NCBI RefSeq assembly: GCF_011045035.1
Contig: NZ_JAALAA010000015.1
Span: 62,001 to 126,000, forward strand
DNA: 64,000 bases
Origin: Nocardioides turkmenicus
GTDB taxonomy: Bacteria; Actinomycetota; Actinomycetes; Propionibacteriales; Nocardioidaceae
Direction: 5' to 3'
Shown: piece after piece, positions 7,048 through 15,357 of the stretch
Layout of the letters: every line of letters begins with the position of its first letter
Numbering within the stretch: the stretch's first letter is position 1
The notes under the pieces: model-generated
Database searches by the model: none
The model's input: the letters and a program-made list of their open reading frames with translations, nothing else
Told to the model about the DNA's origin: nothing
Made by a program: the position numbers and the translations under genes

Positions 7048-7581
7048 ATGAACATCTTCGAGTTCGACGGCAAGAGTCCGCAGATCCATCCCGAGGCCTG
7101 GGTCGCGCCCACGGCGACGCTGATCGGTGACGTACGCCTGGGGCCGAACGCCAGCGTCTGGTACGGCGCCGTGCTGCGCGCCGACATCGGACCGATCATC
7201 ATCGGCGAGGGATCGAACGTGCAGGACAACTCGGTGCTGCACGTCCGCCCCGGGTCCTCCCTCGAGATGGGAGCGCACAGCACGATCGCCCATGGCTGCG
7301 TGGTGCACGGCGACCGCATCGGCACCGGCTCGCTGATCGGCAACGGCGCGGTCGTCTCCGACGGTGTGGTGATCGGCGACGGCTGCCTCATCGCGGCCGG
7401 GGCGATGGTGGTCGAGGGGACCGAGGTGCCCGACCGCAGCCTGGTGATGGGCGTGCCGGCCAAGATCCGCGGCACGATCGAGCCTGGCACCAACCCGGCG
7501 GCGATCCTGGAGCTCAACGCGCCGGGTTATGTGGAGTTCATGAAGCTCCATCGATCGACCGTTCGCCCGGTCAAACCCTGA
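7048..7581 (+). CDS. Gamma-carbonic anhydrase family protein
   Basis: The 177-residue protein consists of hexapeptide repeats forming a left-handed beta-helix (for example PTATLIGDVRLGPNASVWYG). Metal-ligand histidines occur in NSVLHVRPG and TIAHGCVVHG, the layout of the YrdA/PaaY/CaiE group of gamma-class carbonic anhydrases. Activity on CO2 is plausible but many members are uncharacterised. A TAGGCT box 8 bases before ATG 7048 suggests a leaderless transcript separate from the CDF operon 24 bases upstream. It ends convergently with the next gene. Confidence 0.88.
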   Translation: MNIFEFDGKSPQIHPEAWVAPTATLIGDVRLGPNASVWYGAVLRADIGPIIIGEGSNVQDNSVLHVRPGSSLEMGAHSTIAHGCVVHGDRIGTGSLIGNGAVVSDGVVIGDGCLIAAGAMVVEGTEVPDRSLVMGVPAKIRGTIEPGTNPAAILELNAPGYVEFMKLHRSTVRPVKP

Positions 7582-7596
7582 CCTTCAGGTTGAGGG

Positions 7597-8217
7597 TTAC
7601 TCGGCTCCGCAGGCCACGCAGTGCAGCGAGCCGACCCTGCGGTCGGCATCGCAGGTCGCGCACGGGGCGATGGTCTCCCGGCCGCAGCCCTCACAGTGCT
7701 CGCCGCGGGCCGGGTAGCCGCAGTAGGGGCAGTCGCCCTTGCGTACGCGCATGGCGGGGATCCGCCTGGCGAGCAGCCGCTGGACGGCGATGAACACGCC
7801 GACCGTGGCCGCGGCCCCGAACAGCGACAGGATGAGCGGGCCGAAGTCGGCGTACTCGAAGGTGTAGTGGAACGCGAAGACCAGGGCCATGATCACCCCG
7901 GTCGCGGCGAGTGCGAAGCCGAGCGGGAGGAAGCGGGAGCCGCTGCGGCGCAGCCGGTAGAGGACCCCGAAGCCGATCAGGCAGAGCAGGATGATGAAGC
8001 CGATGCGTACGCCGATCTGGATCGCCTCGTGGCCGGGGACCTTGCACGGCATCACGCCGTCGTTGCACTGGTCCCAGTCGCGGTAGAGCGGCCACCAGCC
8101 GCCCACCTTGACGTAGAACCAGACGGTGCCGACGAGCAGGAAGGCGGTCAGCGCGACCGCCAGGAACCGCTCGCTGCGGGTCGACTCGACCTCGTCGGCG
8201 GCAATCGGGGTCTTCAT
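7597..8217 (-). CDS. Membrane protein with C-terminal zinc ribbons
   Basis: The 206-residue protein has about four hydrophobic segments (residues about 20-40, 75-95, 105-125 and 135-155). Its tail from about residue 160 holds four CxxC pairs: CPYC, CEGC, CATC and CVAC, enough for two zinc ribbons. The start is ATG 8217 (MKTPIAADEV), which overlaps the stop of the XRE regulator upstream in an ATGA arrangement, so the two are co-expressed. The frame stays open far upstream but that part is antisense to hisE. Function unknown. Confidence 0.72.
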   Translation of the reverse strand: MKTPIAADEVESTRSERFLAVALTAFLLVGTVWFYVKVGGWWPLYRDWDQCNDGVMPCKVPGHEAIQIGVRIGFIILLCLIGFGVLYRLRRSGSRFLPLGFALAATGVIMALVFAFHYTFEYADFGPLILSLFGAAATVGVFIAVQRLLARRIPAMRVRKGDCPYCGYPARGEHCEGCGRETIAPCATCDADRRVGSLHCVACGAE

Positions 8218-8468
8218 GGCGTGCTCCTGTGGGCTCGGGTGCGGGCGCGGAAGCCGACCTCGAGGCGGCAGTCGAGAGCGGCCGCCACCCGGAGGAGGGT
8301 GTCGATCTTGGGTGGGCGGGACCCCGACTCCAGCCGTGCGATCGCCGACTGAGTGGTCCCGCAGAGCTCGGCGAGCTCGCGCTGGGACAGCCCCCGCGCG
8401 ACCCGGTGCTCGGTGACCTGGGCGGCGATCCCGACGTAGAACGCGGTGTCCTCGTCGCTGGTGCTCAT
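8214..8468 (-). CDS. XRE/Cro-type helix-turn-helix regulator
   Basis: The 84-residue protein is essentially one DNA-binding domain: RVARGLSQRELAELCGTTQSAIARLESGSRPPKIDTLLRVAAAL is a classic XRE helix-turn-helix. It is followed by an overlapping membrane-protein gene, probably its target or partner. Directly upstream lies a perfect 34-bp palindrome containing two similar 16-bp sites, very likely its operator. A TACCGT box 7 bases before ATG 8468 predicts a leaderless message. No toxin-like partner is seen, so a toxin-antitoxin role is not supported. Confidence 0.88.
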   Translation of the reverse strand: MSTSDEDTAFYVGIAAQVTEHRVARGLSQRELAELCGTTQSAIARLESGSRPPKIDTLLRVAAALDCRLEVGFRARTRAHRSTP

Positions 8469-8480
8469 GAGATCGACGGT

Positions 8481-8520
8481 ATCGCAGTCCTGCTATGGAT
8501 GTCCATAGCAGGACTGCTAT
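8481..8520. promoter_or_regulatory. Double-palindrome operator between XRE gene and hisE
   Basis: The arm GCAGTCCTGCTATGGA (8484-8499) is followed by TG and its exact reverse complement (8502-8517). Each half also holds a smaller palindrome of the form ATAGCAG-N2-CTGCTAT: 8481-8496 (one mismatch) and 8505-8520 (perfect), 24 bases centre to centre. The first touches the XRE gene's TACCGT box, which suits autorepression. Confidence 0.7.
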
Positions 8521-8575
8521 CGCCGGGGTGAGACGATTCGGGGGCGGGGTCGCCGACGGCATAGGCTTGACGCTC

Positions 8576-8839
8576 GTGAAGACGTTCGACGAGCTCTGGG
8601 CCGAGCTGAGTGAGAAGGCCCGGACCCGACCTGAAGGATCCGGCACCGTGGCACAGCTCGACGCCGGGGTCCATGCGATCGGGAAGAAGCTGGTCGAGGA
8701 GGCCGCCGAGTCCTGGATGGCGGCCGAGTACGAGGGCAAGGAAGCGACCGCGGAGGAGATCTCCCAGCTGCTCTACCACGCCCAGGTGCTCATGCTGGCC
8801 AGCGGAATCTCGATCGACGACGTCTACTCACACCTGTAG
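8576..8839 (+). CDS. hisE: Phosphoribosyl-ATP pyrophosphatase
   Basis: The 87-residue protein hydrolyses phosphoribosyl-ATP to phosphoribosyl-AMP, the second step of histidine synthesis. KTFDELWAEL at the N-terminus and the metal-binding helix KKLVEEAAESWMAAEYEG are typical of stand-alone actinobacterial HisE. The GTG start follows TAGGCT by 8 bases, pointing to leaderless transcription. hisG begins 9 bases after the stop, the usual hisE-hisG pairing of this phylum. Confidence 0.94.
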   Translation: MKTFDELWAELSEKARTRPEGSGTVAQLDAGVHAIGKKLVEEAAESWMAAEYEGKEATAEEISQLLYHAQVLMLASGISIDDVYSHL

Positions 8840-8848
8840 GGATCACAC

Positions 8849-9718
8849 ATGACTGAAACCTCCGCAGAGGGCATGCTCCGGATCGCCGTCCCCAACAAGG
8901 GCTCGCTGTCCGTCGCCGCCTCCGACCTGCTGCGCGAGGCGGGCTACCGCCAGCGCGACGACTCCAAGCGCCTGACCCTCATCGACGAGGAGAACGGCGT
9001 CGAGTTCTTCTACCTGCGCCCGCGCGACATCGCGCTCTACGTCGGCGAGGGCACCCTCGACATCGGCATCACCGGCCGCGACCTGCTCCTCGACTCCGGC
9101 GCCAAGGCCGACGAGGTCGTCGGGCTCGGCTTCGGCCGCTCCCGCTTCCACTTCGCCGGCCGCGCCGGCGACTTCACCTCGGTCGAGGAGCTGCGCGGCA
9201 AGCGGATCGCCACGTCCTACGTCGGGGTCGTCTCCGCGTTCCTGGAGCGCGAGGGGATCGACGCCAGCGTCACCCGCCTCGACGGCGCCGTGGAGACCTC
9301 GATCCAGCTCGGTGTCGCCGACGCGATCGCCGACGTGGTCGAGACCGGCTCCACGATGCGCCAGGCCGGCCTGGAGATCTTCGGCGAGCCGATCATGCAC
9401 TCCGAGGCCGTGGTGATCACCCGCTCGGGCGCGCAGCTCCCGCCGGCGTACGAGACCTTCCGGCGGCGCCTCGACGGCGTCCTGATCGCCCGCAGCTACG
9501 TGATGATGGACTACGACATCAAGGCCGAGTTCCTCGCCGAGGCGTCCGCGATGACGCCCGGGCTCGAGGGGCCGACGGTCAGCCCGCTGCACCGCGAGGG
9601 CTGGGTCGCGGTCCGGGCGATGGTGCCGCGCAAGGGCTCGCAGAAGCTGATGGACGACCTGTACGCCGTGGGTGCCCGCGCGATCCTGCTGACCGAGATC
9701 AATGCCTGCCGGATCTGA
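8849..9718 (+). CDS. hisG: ATP phosphoribosyltransferase, long form
   Basis: The 289-residue enzyme couples ATP and PRPP in the first, feedback-inhibited step of histidine synthesis. LRIAVPNKGSLS opens the catalytic region and DIGITGRDLLLDSG and GVADAIADVVETGSTM are conserved HisG motifs. The length and the C-terminal segment (about 215-289) match the long form, whose extra ACT-like domain binds histidine and removes the need for HisZ. It lies 9 bases after hisE. Its end overlaps the next gene by 17 bases. Confidence 0.95.
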   Translation: MTETSAEGMLRIAVPNKGSLSVAASDLLREAGYRQRDDSKRLTLIDEENGVEFFYLRPRDIALYVGEGTLDIGITGRDLLLDSGAKADEVVGLGFGRSRFHFAGRAGDFTSVEELRGKRIATSYVGVVSAFLEREGIDASVTRLDGAVETSIQLGVADAIADVVETGSTMRQAGLEIFGEPIMHSEAVVITRSGAQLPPAYETFRRRLDGVLIARSYVMMDYDIKAEFLAEASAMTPGLEGPTVSPLHREGWVAVRAMVPRKGSQKLMDDLYAVGARAILLTEINACRI

Positions 9719-10154
9719 CCTTCCGGTGAAGCTGCCGCACACCTGGCGTCCGCTCGGTGCCCGTGTGATGGGCTGGTTCCTGGTGGCTGCGCTCGGGATC
9801 ATGTGCACCATGGTCTGGGTCGGGTTCACGCCCGAGATCAAGGCCCAGGTCACCATGTTCGAGCGGCTCACCTTCGGTGCCGTGGGGCTCGGGATCGTGG
9901 TCTGCGTGCACGCGCTGACCCGGTCGCGGGTCGTCGCCCGTGAGGACGGCCTGACCGTGGTCAACGGCTACAAGCGCCGCGACCTGGAGTGGGCCGAGAT
10001 CCTCGCGATCAACTTCCCGCGCGGTGCGCCGTGGCCCAACATCGACCTGTCATCCGGTCACAACATCTCCGCCCTCGGCATCCAGGCCTCCGACGGGCTA
10101 GCGTCCCGCAAGGCGGTGCGCACGCTGCGCACCCTGGTCGAGGAGCTGTCCTAG
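9702..10154 (+). CDS. PH-domain membrane protein
   Basis: The 150-residue protein has two transmembrane segments (about residues 22-42 and 54-74) and then a compact region (REDGLTVVNGYKRRDLEWAEILAINF) that resembles the bacterial PH-like domain often found after hisG in actinobacteria. The start is uncertain: ATG 9702 lies inside hisG, and GTG 9726 (VKLPHTW) is an alternative with no better ribosome site. Function unknown; coupling to hisG is a common genomic arrangement rather than evidence of a histidine role. Confidence 0.75.
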   Translation: MPAGSDLPVKLPHTWRPLGARVMGWFLVAALGIMCTMVWVGFTPEIKAQVTMFERLTFGAVGLGIVVCVHALTRSRVVAREDGLTVVNGYKRRDLEWAEILAINFPRGAPWPNIDLSSGHNISALGIQASDGLASRKAVRTLRTLVEELS

Positions 10155-10245
10155 CAGCGACCGCTCGGCGAACCCCGTACTACGCTTCGGGGAATCCTCT
10201 CGCCGACTGCTGATCGCGGCGCGCGCAGCGCCCTAGCGTGTCGGC

Positions 10246-11460
10246 GTGATCTCCTGGACTCGTGCATTCGCGGCGTTCGCGGCCGCGCTCACCCTGGCCT
10301 CGACCATGCCGGCGCAGGCGGCGCCGGTGCACCCCGTCGGCACCTGGGGCGCCTCGGCCGACAAGGTGGCGGGCGAAGCCGGTGCGACCGGCCTGGTGGA
10401 CAGGTCGGTGCGCAACCTGGTGCACACCTCGCTGGGTGGCTCCGGCGTACGCGTCAGCCTCTCCAACGCCTTCGGTGACCGTCCGGTGACGTTCACGTCG
10501 GTGCACGTCGGGGTGGCCGGTGAGGGGGCCGCGGTGGTGCCCGGCACCAACCGGCCGCTGACCTTCTCCGGCGCGGACGAGGTGACCGTCGCCCCCGGGA
10601 CCGAGGTGCTCAGCGACCCGGTCGACGCCACGGTGCCGGCCGACACGACCCTCGCGGTCAGCTTCCACGTCGTGGGCGAGAGTGGCCCGATCACCGGACA
10701 CAACGTCGCCATGCAGACGTCTTACCTCGCCGCGACCGCGGGCGCGGACGTGGCCGCCGAGGAGTCGGGCGCGGCCTTCACGACGCAGATCTCGAGCTGG
10801 TACTGGGTCGAGAGCGTCGTCGTCGAGAAGCCGCGCCAGGTGAAGACCGCGGTGCTCTTCGGCGACTCCATCACCGACGGCAACGGCTCGACCGTCGGCG
10901 CCAACCGGCGCTGGCCGGACGTGCTGGCCGACCGGATCGCGACGAGCCGGTTCGCCGGGAGGTTCGGCGTGATGAACGAGGGCATCTCCGCCAACCGGGT
11001 CCTCGCCGACGGCGCCGGCGGCCAGCGGGGCCTGGACCGCTTCCGGCGCGACGTCCTCGACCAGCCCGGCGTCACCACGGTGGTGCTGCTCGCCGGGATC
11101 AACGACATCCGCTGGGACTTCGCCGATGAGCCCGCCGACCTGATCGCGGGCTACCGCGACCTGATCGACCAGGCGCACGCCGAAGACGTGTGCGTCGTCG
11201 GCGCCACCCTGACGCCGTACGAGGGCGGCAGCCGCTACACCCCCGAGCGCGACCGTGTCCGGGTCGCGGTCAACGATTGGATCCGCACCTCCGGCGAGTT
11301 CGACGGCGTCGTCGATTTCGACGCCGCCACGCGCGACCCCGAGCGGCCGACGCGGTTCCTTCCTGCGTACGACTCGGGTGATCATCTCCACCCGGGCGAC
11401 GCCGGCTACGCGGCGATGGCGGAGGCGTTCGACCTGTCGATGCTGGAGTGTGACCGCTAG
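10246..11460 (+). CDS. Secreted SGNH/GDSL hydrolase
   Basis: The 404-residue protein starts with a signal peptide (about residues 1-26, cleavage after AQA). A beta-rich N-terminal region precedes the SGNH hydrolase from about residue 200: block I FGDSITDG with the nucleophilic serine, block III LLAGINDIRW, and block V DHLHPGDAGY with catalytic Asp and His. This architecture is typical of exported esterases acting on polysaccharide acyl groups or lipids. The GTG start lies 6 bases after TAGCGT. It stands alone and converges with the epimerase gene. Confidence 0.9.
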   Translation: MISWTRAFAAFAAALTLASTMPAQAAPVHPVGTWGASADKVAGEAGATGLVDRSVRNLVHTSLGGSGVRVSLSNAFGDRPVTFTSVHVGVAGEGAAVVPGTNRPLTFSGADEVTVAPGTEVLSDPVDATVPADTTLAVSFHVVGESGPITGHNVAMQTSYLAATAGADVAAEESGAAFTTQISSWYWVESVVVEKPRQVKTAVLFGDSITDGNGSTVGANRRWPDVLADRIATSRFAGRFGVMNEGISANRVLADGAGGQRGLDRFRRDVLDQPGVTTVVLLAGINDIRWDFADEPADLIAGYRDLIDQAHAEDVCVVGATLTPYEGGSRYTPERDRVRVAVNDWIRTSGEFDGVVDFDAATRDPERPTRFLPAYDSGDHLHPGDAGYAAMAEAFDLSMLECDR

Positions 11461-11484
11461 AGCACCCGGATTCGATCGCGGCGA

Positions 11485-12387
11485 TCAGATCGCCGTGATT
11501 CCCCAGGTGACCTCGACGCGCTCGTCGGGGGCGAGCTCGATCAGGTCGGTGCCGGAGTTGAACGCGTCCGGGGGAGCCGTCATCGGCTCGACGGCGAGGC
11601 TGCCGCGGACGGGCGACTGCTCGTCGGCGCTGTAGACCATCAGCCACGGGTGGCGCTCGTCGACCCAGAGCGCGACGCCGCCGTCGGGACCCTGCAGGGT
11701 GACCGTCGCTCGGCCGTCCTCGCCGCGGTCCAGGTCGGTGAAGGCGTGGTCGAGCACGACGTCGCCGATCGGCTTGGCGGTGGTGAAGTCGTAGGCCGTC
11801 CCTGCGGTCGGCTCGCTGCCGGTCGGCAGCTTGCGGTCCGGGTCGGAGAGCAGGCGGGTGCGCGCCGGCAGGGTGAGCGTCCAGCCGTCGACCGGGCCGT
11901 CGCCGACGGTGAGATAGGGGTGGGCGCCCACGGCGTAGGGCGCGGGGGAGTCGGCGTGGTTGGTGGCGGACTGGGTCACGGTGAGCCCGTCGGGACCCAC
12001 GGCGTACTTCACCTCGAGGTCGAGCGTCCACGGGTAGCCGCTCTGCGCCATCAGCCGGGTGGCGAGGGTGATCGAGCTCTTGGCCTCCTCGATGGGCAGC
12101 CACTGCGCCCACCGCACCAGGCCGTGGGAGGCGTTGTTGCGGGCGACCTCGGTGAGCCCGAGCTGGTAGCTCTTGCCACCGAACTCGTAGCGGCCGTCGC
12201 GGATCCGGTTGGGCCAGGGCGCCAGCAGCTGCCCCTTGCCGCCGCTGGACTGCTCCTCGTCGCCGAAGGGGGCGACGAGGTCGCGGCCGTCGTAGGACAG
12301 CAGCCGCAGCGCGCCGCCGCTCTCTGTCACCGTCGCGGTGTAGCCGCCGCCGTCGATCGTGAACTGCTCTCCACTCGGTCTCAGCAC
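11485..12387 (-). CDS. Aldose 1-epimerase family protein
   Basis: The 300-residue protein belongs to the galactose mutarotase superfamily. LLAPWPNRIRDGRYEFGG, NNASHGLVRWAQW and the YAVGAHPYLTV segment place the substrate arginine and the catalytic histidines. A TAGCCT box ends six bases before GTG 12387, so that start (MLRPSGEQF) is preferred over GTG 12393. The neighbouring LysR-type gene is divergent with a 60-bp gap and could regulate it, though the sequence does not show this. Confidence 0.87.
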   Translation of the reverse strand: MLRPSGEQFTIDGGGYTATVTESGGALRLLSYDGRDLVAPFGDEEQSSGGKGQLLAPWPNRIRDGRYEFGGKSYQLGLTEVARNNASHGLVRWAQWLPIEEAKSSITLATRLMAQSGYPWTLDLEVKYAVGPDGLTVTQSATNHADSPAPYAVGAHPYLTVGDGPVDGWTLTLPARTRLLSDPDRKLPTGSEPTAGTAYDFTTAKPIGDVVLDHAFTDLDRGEDGRATVTLQGPDGGVALWVDERHPWLMVYSADEQSPVRGSLAVEPMTAPPDAFNSGTDLIELAPDERVEVTWGITAI

Positions 12388-12447
12388 GCGCACAGGCTAT
12401 CCAGCCGCCCGAACCGTCCGGCGGGCTGGTCGGGTTAGCCTCGGGCC

Positions 12448-13311
12448 ATGGAGCGACGACAGCTGGAGTTCTTCCTCGCGATCGCCGAGGCCGGCAGCTT
12501 CACCAGCGCCGCGGCCCGGCTCCACGTGGCCCAGCCGTCGTTGTCGTACGCCGTGCGCGGGCTCGAACGCGAGCGGGGTGGCCCGCTGTTCGAACGGCAT
12601 GGCAGGGGAGTGCGGCTCACCCCGGCAGGCTCGGCGCTGCTCGGTCCCGCCCGCCGGGTCGTACGCGGCTTCGAGCTCGCTGCGGGCGCGGTCCGGTCGG
12701 TCTCCGACACGGGGTTCGGCAGGCTGCGGATCACGTCCAGCACGGTGTGGGCGGTCGAGCCGCTGGTGCCGGTGCTCGCCGAGTTCCGGCGGATCCAGCC
12801 CGCCGCCCAGGTCGTCGTCACCGACCCGCAGCACCGCTCCGACGTGCTCGACCAGGTGCGCAAGGGTGAGGCGGACGTCGGCCTGATCGACGGTGCGCCG
12901 CCGCACGGCCCGTTCGGCTCGCACCGGCTGGCCGAGCACGAGCTGGTGGCGGTGCTGCCGCCCTCCCGTGAGGCGCCGGAGGAGATCCGGATCGAGGAGC
13001 TCGCCGAGGCCGGGCTGATCGCGACGCCGGCGGGCACCGCGCTGCGTACGTTCCTGGACGCCCGCCTCGAGACCGCCGGCCTGCCCATGGAGGTCGCCAT
13101 CGAGACGGCCCACGTCGCCTCGATCATCCCGCTGGTGCTGGCTCGCGCCGGGGTGGCGGTGCTGACCGAGGGCATGGCCGGTGCGGCGGCGCGGGCCGGC
13201 GCACAGGTGGTGCCGTTGACGCCGGTGACGCGGGTGAGCGTCTCGACGTCGCCCTGCTCGATGGGATCGCCGAAGCTGGGCTCCTGGGAGGGCCACCAGT
13301 TGCCGAGGTAG
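12448..13311 (+). CDS. LysR-type regulator with C-terminus altered by an inversion
   Basis: The N-terminal helix-turn-helix MERRQLEFFLAIAEAGSFTSAAARL and the substrate-binding domain (RLRITSSTVWAVEPL, DVGLIDGAPPHGPF, HVASIIPLVLARAGVAVLTEG) are normal up to about residue 263. From base 13240 the frame runs into the inverted fragment of proX, so the last 24 residues (STSPCSMGSPKLG and on) are antisense to another gene and not LysR sequence. Flipping 13240-13527 back would give an ending reading VTRVSLHHSERA and a stop. Both domains remain, so activity is possible. The start ATG lies 6 bases after TAGCCT. Regulation of the betaine operon downstream is an inference from position. Confidence 0.8.
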   Translation: MERRQLEFFLAIAEAGSFTSAAARLHVAQPSLSYAVRGLERERGGPLFERHGRGVRLTPAGSALLGPARRVVRGFELAAGAVRSVSDTGFGRLRITSSTVWAVEPLVPVLAEFRRIQPAAQVVVTDPQHRSDVLDQVRKGEADVGLIDGAPPHGPFGSHRLAEHELVAVLPPSREAPEEIRIEELAEAGLIATPAGTALRTFLDARLETAGLPMEVAIETAHVASIIPLVLARAGVAVLTEGMAGAAARAGAQVVPLTPVTRVSVSTSPCSMGSPKLGSWEGHQLPR

Positions 13312-13531
13312 GCGTCGATCTGGCCCGAGGAGACCGCGGTCGCGGCGTTCTAGACGGAGAGGTTCTTCTTGATGCTGGCGTCGTAGCCGAGCTCCTGGAG
13401 GATCTGGACGGCGATCTCGTTCTCGACCTGGAGGTCGACCCAGGGTTGCTCGGCGAGGACCACCGAGTTCTCTGCTCCACCGGAGTCGCTCTGGGCGAAG
13501 CTGTCACGCTCGCTCGCTGTGGTGCAGGCTC
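13236..13531. other. Inverted segment inside proX
   Basis: Bases 13240-13527 read on the minus strand encode the N-terminal part of a glycine betaine-binding protein, while the rest of that protein is on the plus strand from 13528. The segment is bounded by GAGC (13236-13239) and GCTC (13528-13531). Flipping it gives GDVETLSTIVKGTEYAP in one open frame across the junction, which is what the family has there. Confidence 0.8.
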
Positions 13532-14128
13532 TCCACGATCGTGAAGGGCACCGAGTACGCCCCGGCCGTCCCCGGCGACGTCGCCGAGAAGCTCGGCATC
13601 GAGTCGCTCGCCGACCTCGACGCCAACGGCGCGAGGTTCGGCCGGAAGATCTACGGGATCGAGGCCGGCTCCCCGGGCAACGAGACCATCCAGAAGGCAA
13701 TCGACGAGGACGCGTACGGCCTGGGCGACTGGAAGCTGGTCGCCAGCGGCACCCCGGCGATGCTCGCCCAGGTCGAGAAGTCGCAGAAGGCGGGGCAGCC
13801 GATCGTGTTCCTCGGCTGGAGCCCGCACTGGATGACCGTGCAGTTCGACGCGGCCTTCCTCGAGGACCCCGACAAGGTCTGGGGCGGCGCCGGCGAGATC
13901 CGCACCGTCACCCGCAAGGGGTTCGAGGACGAGAACCCCGAGATCGCCGAGTTCCTGTCCAACCTGAGCTTCACCACCGACGAGGCCGGGCAGTTCTACT
14001 ACGACCACGACAAGTCCGGGAAGGAGCTCGCCGACATCGCGAAGGCGTGGATCGTCGACGACCCCGAGAAGGTCGCCAGGTTCCTCGACGGGGTCGAGGA
14101 CGCCGACGGAGAGAAGGCTGAGATCTGA
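13240..14128 (+). pseudogene. proX: Broken glycine betaine/choline-binding protein gene
   Basis: The C-terminal part (13532-14128, plus strand) reads STIVKGTEYAPAVPG, YGLGDWKLVASGTPAMLAQV and PIVFLGWSPHWM, the conserved ligand-binding half of ProX/OpuAC-type proteins. The N-terminal part lies inverted at 13240-13527 and reads VVLAEQPWVDLQVENEIA, LGYDASIKKNLSV, a TAG stop (13350-13352), then NAATAVSSGQIDAYLGNWW. So the gene carries an inversion and a nonsense codon. No signal peptide or lipobox is found. A truncated product could start at GTG 13541 but would lack half the binding site. It should be non-functional, unless the sequence is misassembled. Confidence 0.85.
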
Positions 14129-15357
14129 TGAGCGAGACTACCCAGCCCGCGATCGTCGGGCGAGGCTTGAGCAAGGTGTACGGCCTCGGCCGGAGACAGG
14201 CCCAGAAGGCACTGACCGCCGAGGACCCCCGCCGGGCGGCAGCGGCAGCCGGCGGCTACCTGGGCGCCCACGAGATCGACTTCGAGATCGCCAAGGGCGA
14301 GATGTTCGTCGTCATGGGGCTGTCCGGCTCGGGCAAGTCGACCGTGCTGCGGATGATCAACCGCCTCAACGAGCCCAGCGCCGGCGAGCTGCTGATCGAC
14401 GGCGAGGACATCACCAAGGTCTCCGACCAGAGGCTGCGCGAGCTGCGCAACAACGGCATCGGGATGGTCTTCCAGCACTTCTCGCTCTTCCCGCACCGGA
14501 CGGTGCGGGAGAACGCGGCGTACGGCCTGAAGGTACGCGGCACCACGAAGTCCGAGCGTCTGGAGAAGGCCGACGCCGCCCTCGAGCGGGTCGGCCTGGG
14601 CGGGCGCGGCGACCGGCTTCCGCACGAGCTCTCCGGAGGCATGCGGCAGCGGGTCGGCCTGGCGCGTGCGCTGGCCGTCGACCCGCCGATCCTGCTGATG
14701 GACGAGCCGTTCTCGGCCTTGGACCCGCTGATCCGCCGCGACATGCAGGATCTGCTCGTCGAGCTCCAGGCCCAGGACCAGCGCACCACGGTCTTCGTCA
14801 CCCACGACCTCAACGAGGCGATGCGGATCGGCGACCGGGTGATGGTGATGCGCGACGGCCGGGTGGTCCAGCTGGCCCCGGGGGCCGAGATCGTCGCCCA
14901 CCCGGCCGACGAGTACGTCAGCGAGTTCGTCTCCGACGTCGACCGGGCCCGCGTCCTCAGCGCCGGCGACCTGGTGCGGCCGCCGCGCCTCGTGCTCGGT
15001 GAGGAGACCAGCCGGGCGGACGCGCTCACCAAGCTCGGCGAGAACGAGGTCACCGGGGCCTTCGTGACCGACGCCGAGGACCGGCTGCTCGGTGTGGTGA
15101 CCGCCGACCGGGTCGCCGACCTGAGCAGCGACGAGAGTCTGCGCGAGGCGTTGGGGGAGCCCTACGAGCAGGTCGGGCCCGACGACGTCGTCGGCGACTT
15201 CATGCAGCTCGCCGGGCGACAGGTGGTGCCCGTGACCGTGCTCGACGACGACGGCCGGATCGTCGGGGTGGTGCCGCGGGCGGCGATCCTCTCCGCCCTG
15301 TCCACCGCGAACGGCGACTCCGCCGGCACCGAGACCAAGGAGGTGGCCCATGCCTGA
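14128..15357 (+). CDS. proV: Glycine betaine/proline ABC transporter ATP-binding protein
   Basis: The 409-residue ATPase energises osmoprotectant import. Walker A is GLSGSGKST, the Q-loop VFQHFSLFPHRTV, the signature LSGGMRQRV and Walker B ILLMDEPFSALDP. After the nucleotide-binding domain, two CBS-like segments follow (about residues 290-400, for example GAFVTDAEDRLLGVVTADRV), which sense ionic strength in OpuA-type systems. The ATG overlaps the proX stop and the TGA overlaps the proW start. The gene itself is intact, although both partners are damaged. Confidence 0.92.
   Translation: MSETTQPAIVGRGLSKVYGLGRRQAQKALTAEDPRRAAAAAGGYLGAHEIDFEIAKGEMFVVMGLSGSGKSTVLRMINRLNEPSAGELLIDGEDITKVSDQRLRELRNNGIGMVFQHFSLFPHRTVRENAAYGLKVRGTTKSERLEKADAALERVGLGGRGDRLPHELSGGMRQRVGLARALAVDPPILLMDEPFSALDPLIRRDMQDLLVELQAQDQRTTVFVTHDLNEAMRIGDRVMVMRDGRVVQLAPGAEIVAHPADEYVSEFVSDVDRARVLSAGDLVRPPRLVLGEETSRADALTKLGENEVTGAFVTDAEDRLLGVVTADRVADLSSDESLREALGEPYEQVGPDDVVGDFMQLAGRQVVPVTVLDDDGRIVGVVPRAAILSALSTANGDSAGTETKEVAHA

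Noticed and set aside
8214..8468. Antitoxin of a toxin-antitoxin pair
   Set aside because: The partner gene is a multi-helix membrane protein with zinc ribbons, not a toxin-like small protein.
13240..13527. Independent minus-strand gene
   Set aside because: It is too short, carries an internal TAG and has no start; its sequence is clearly the missing N-terminal part of the adjacent proX.
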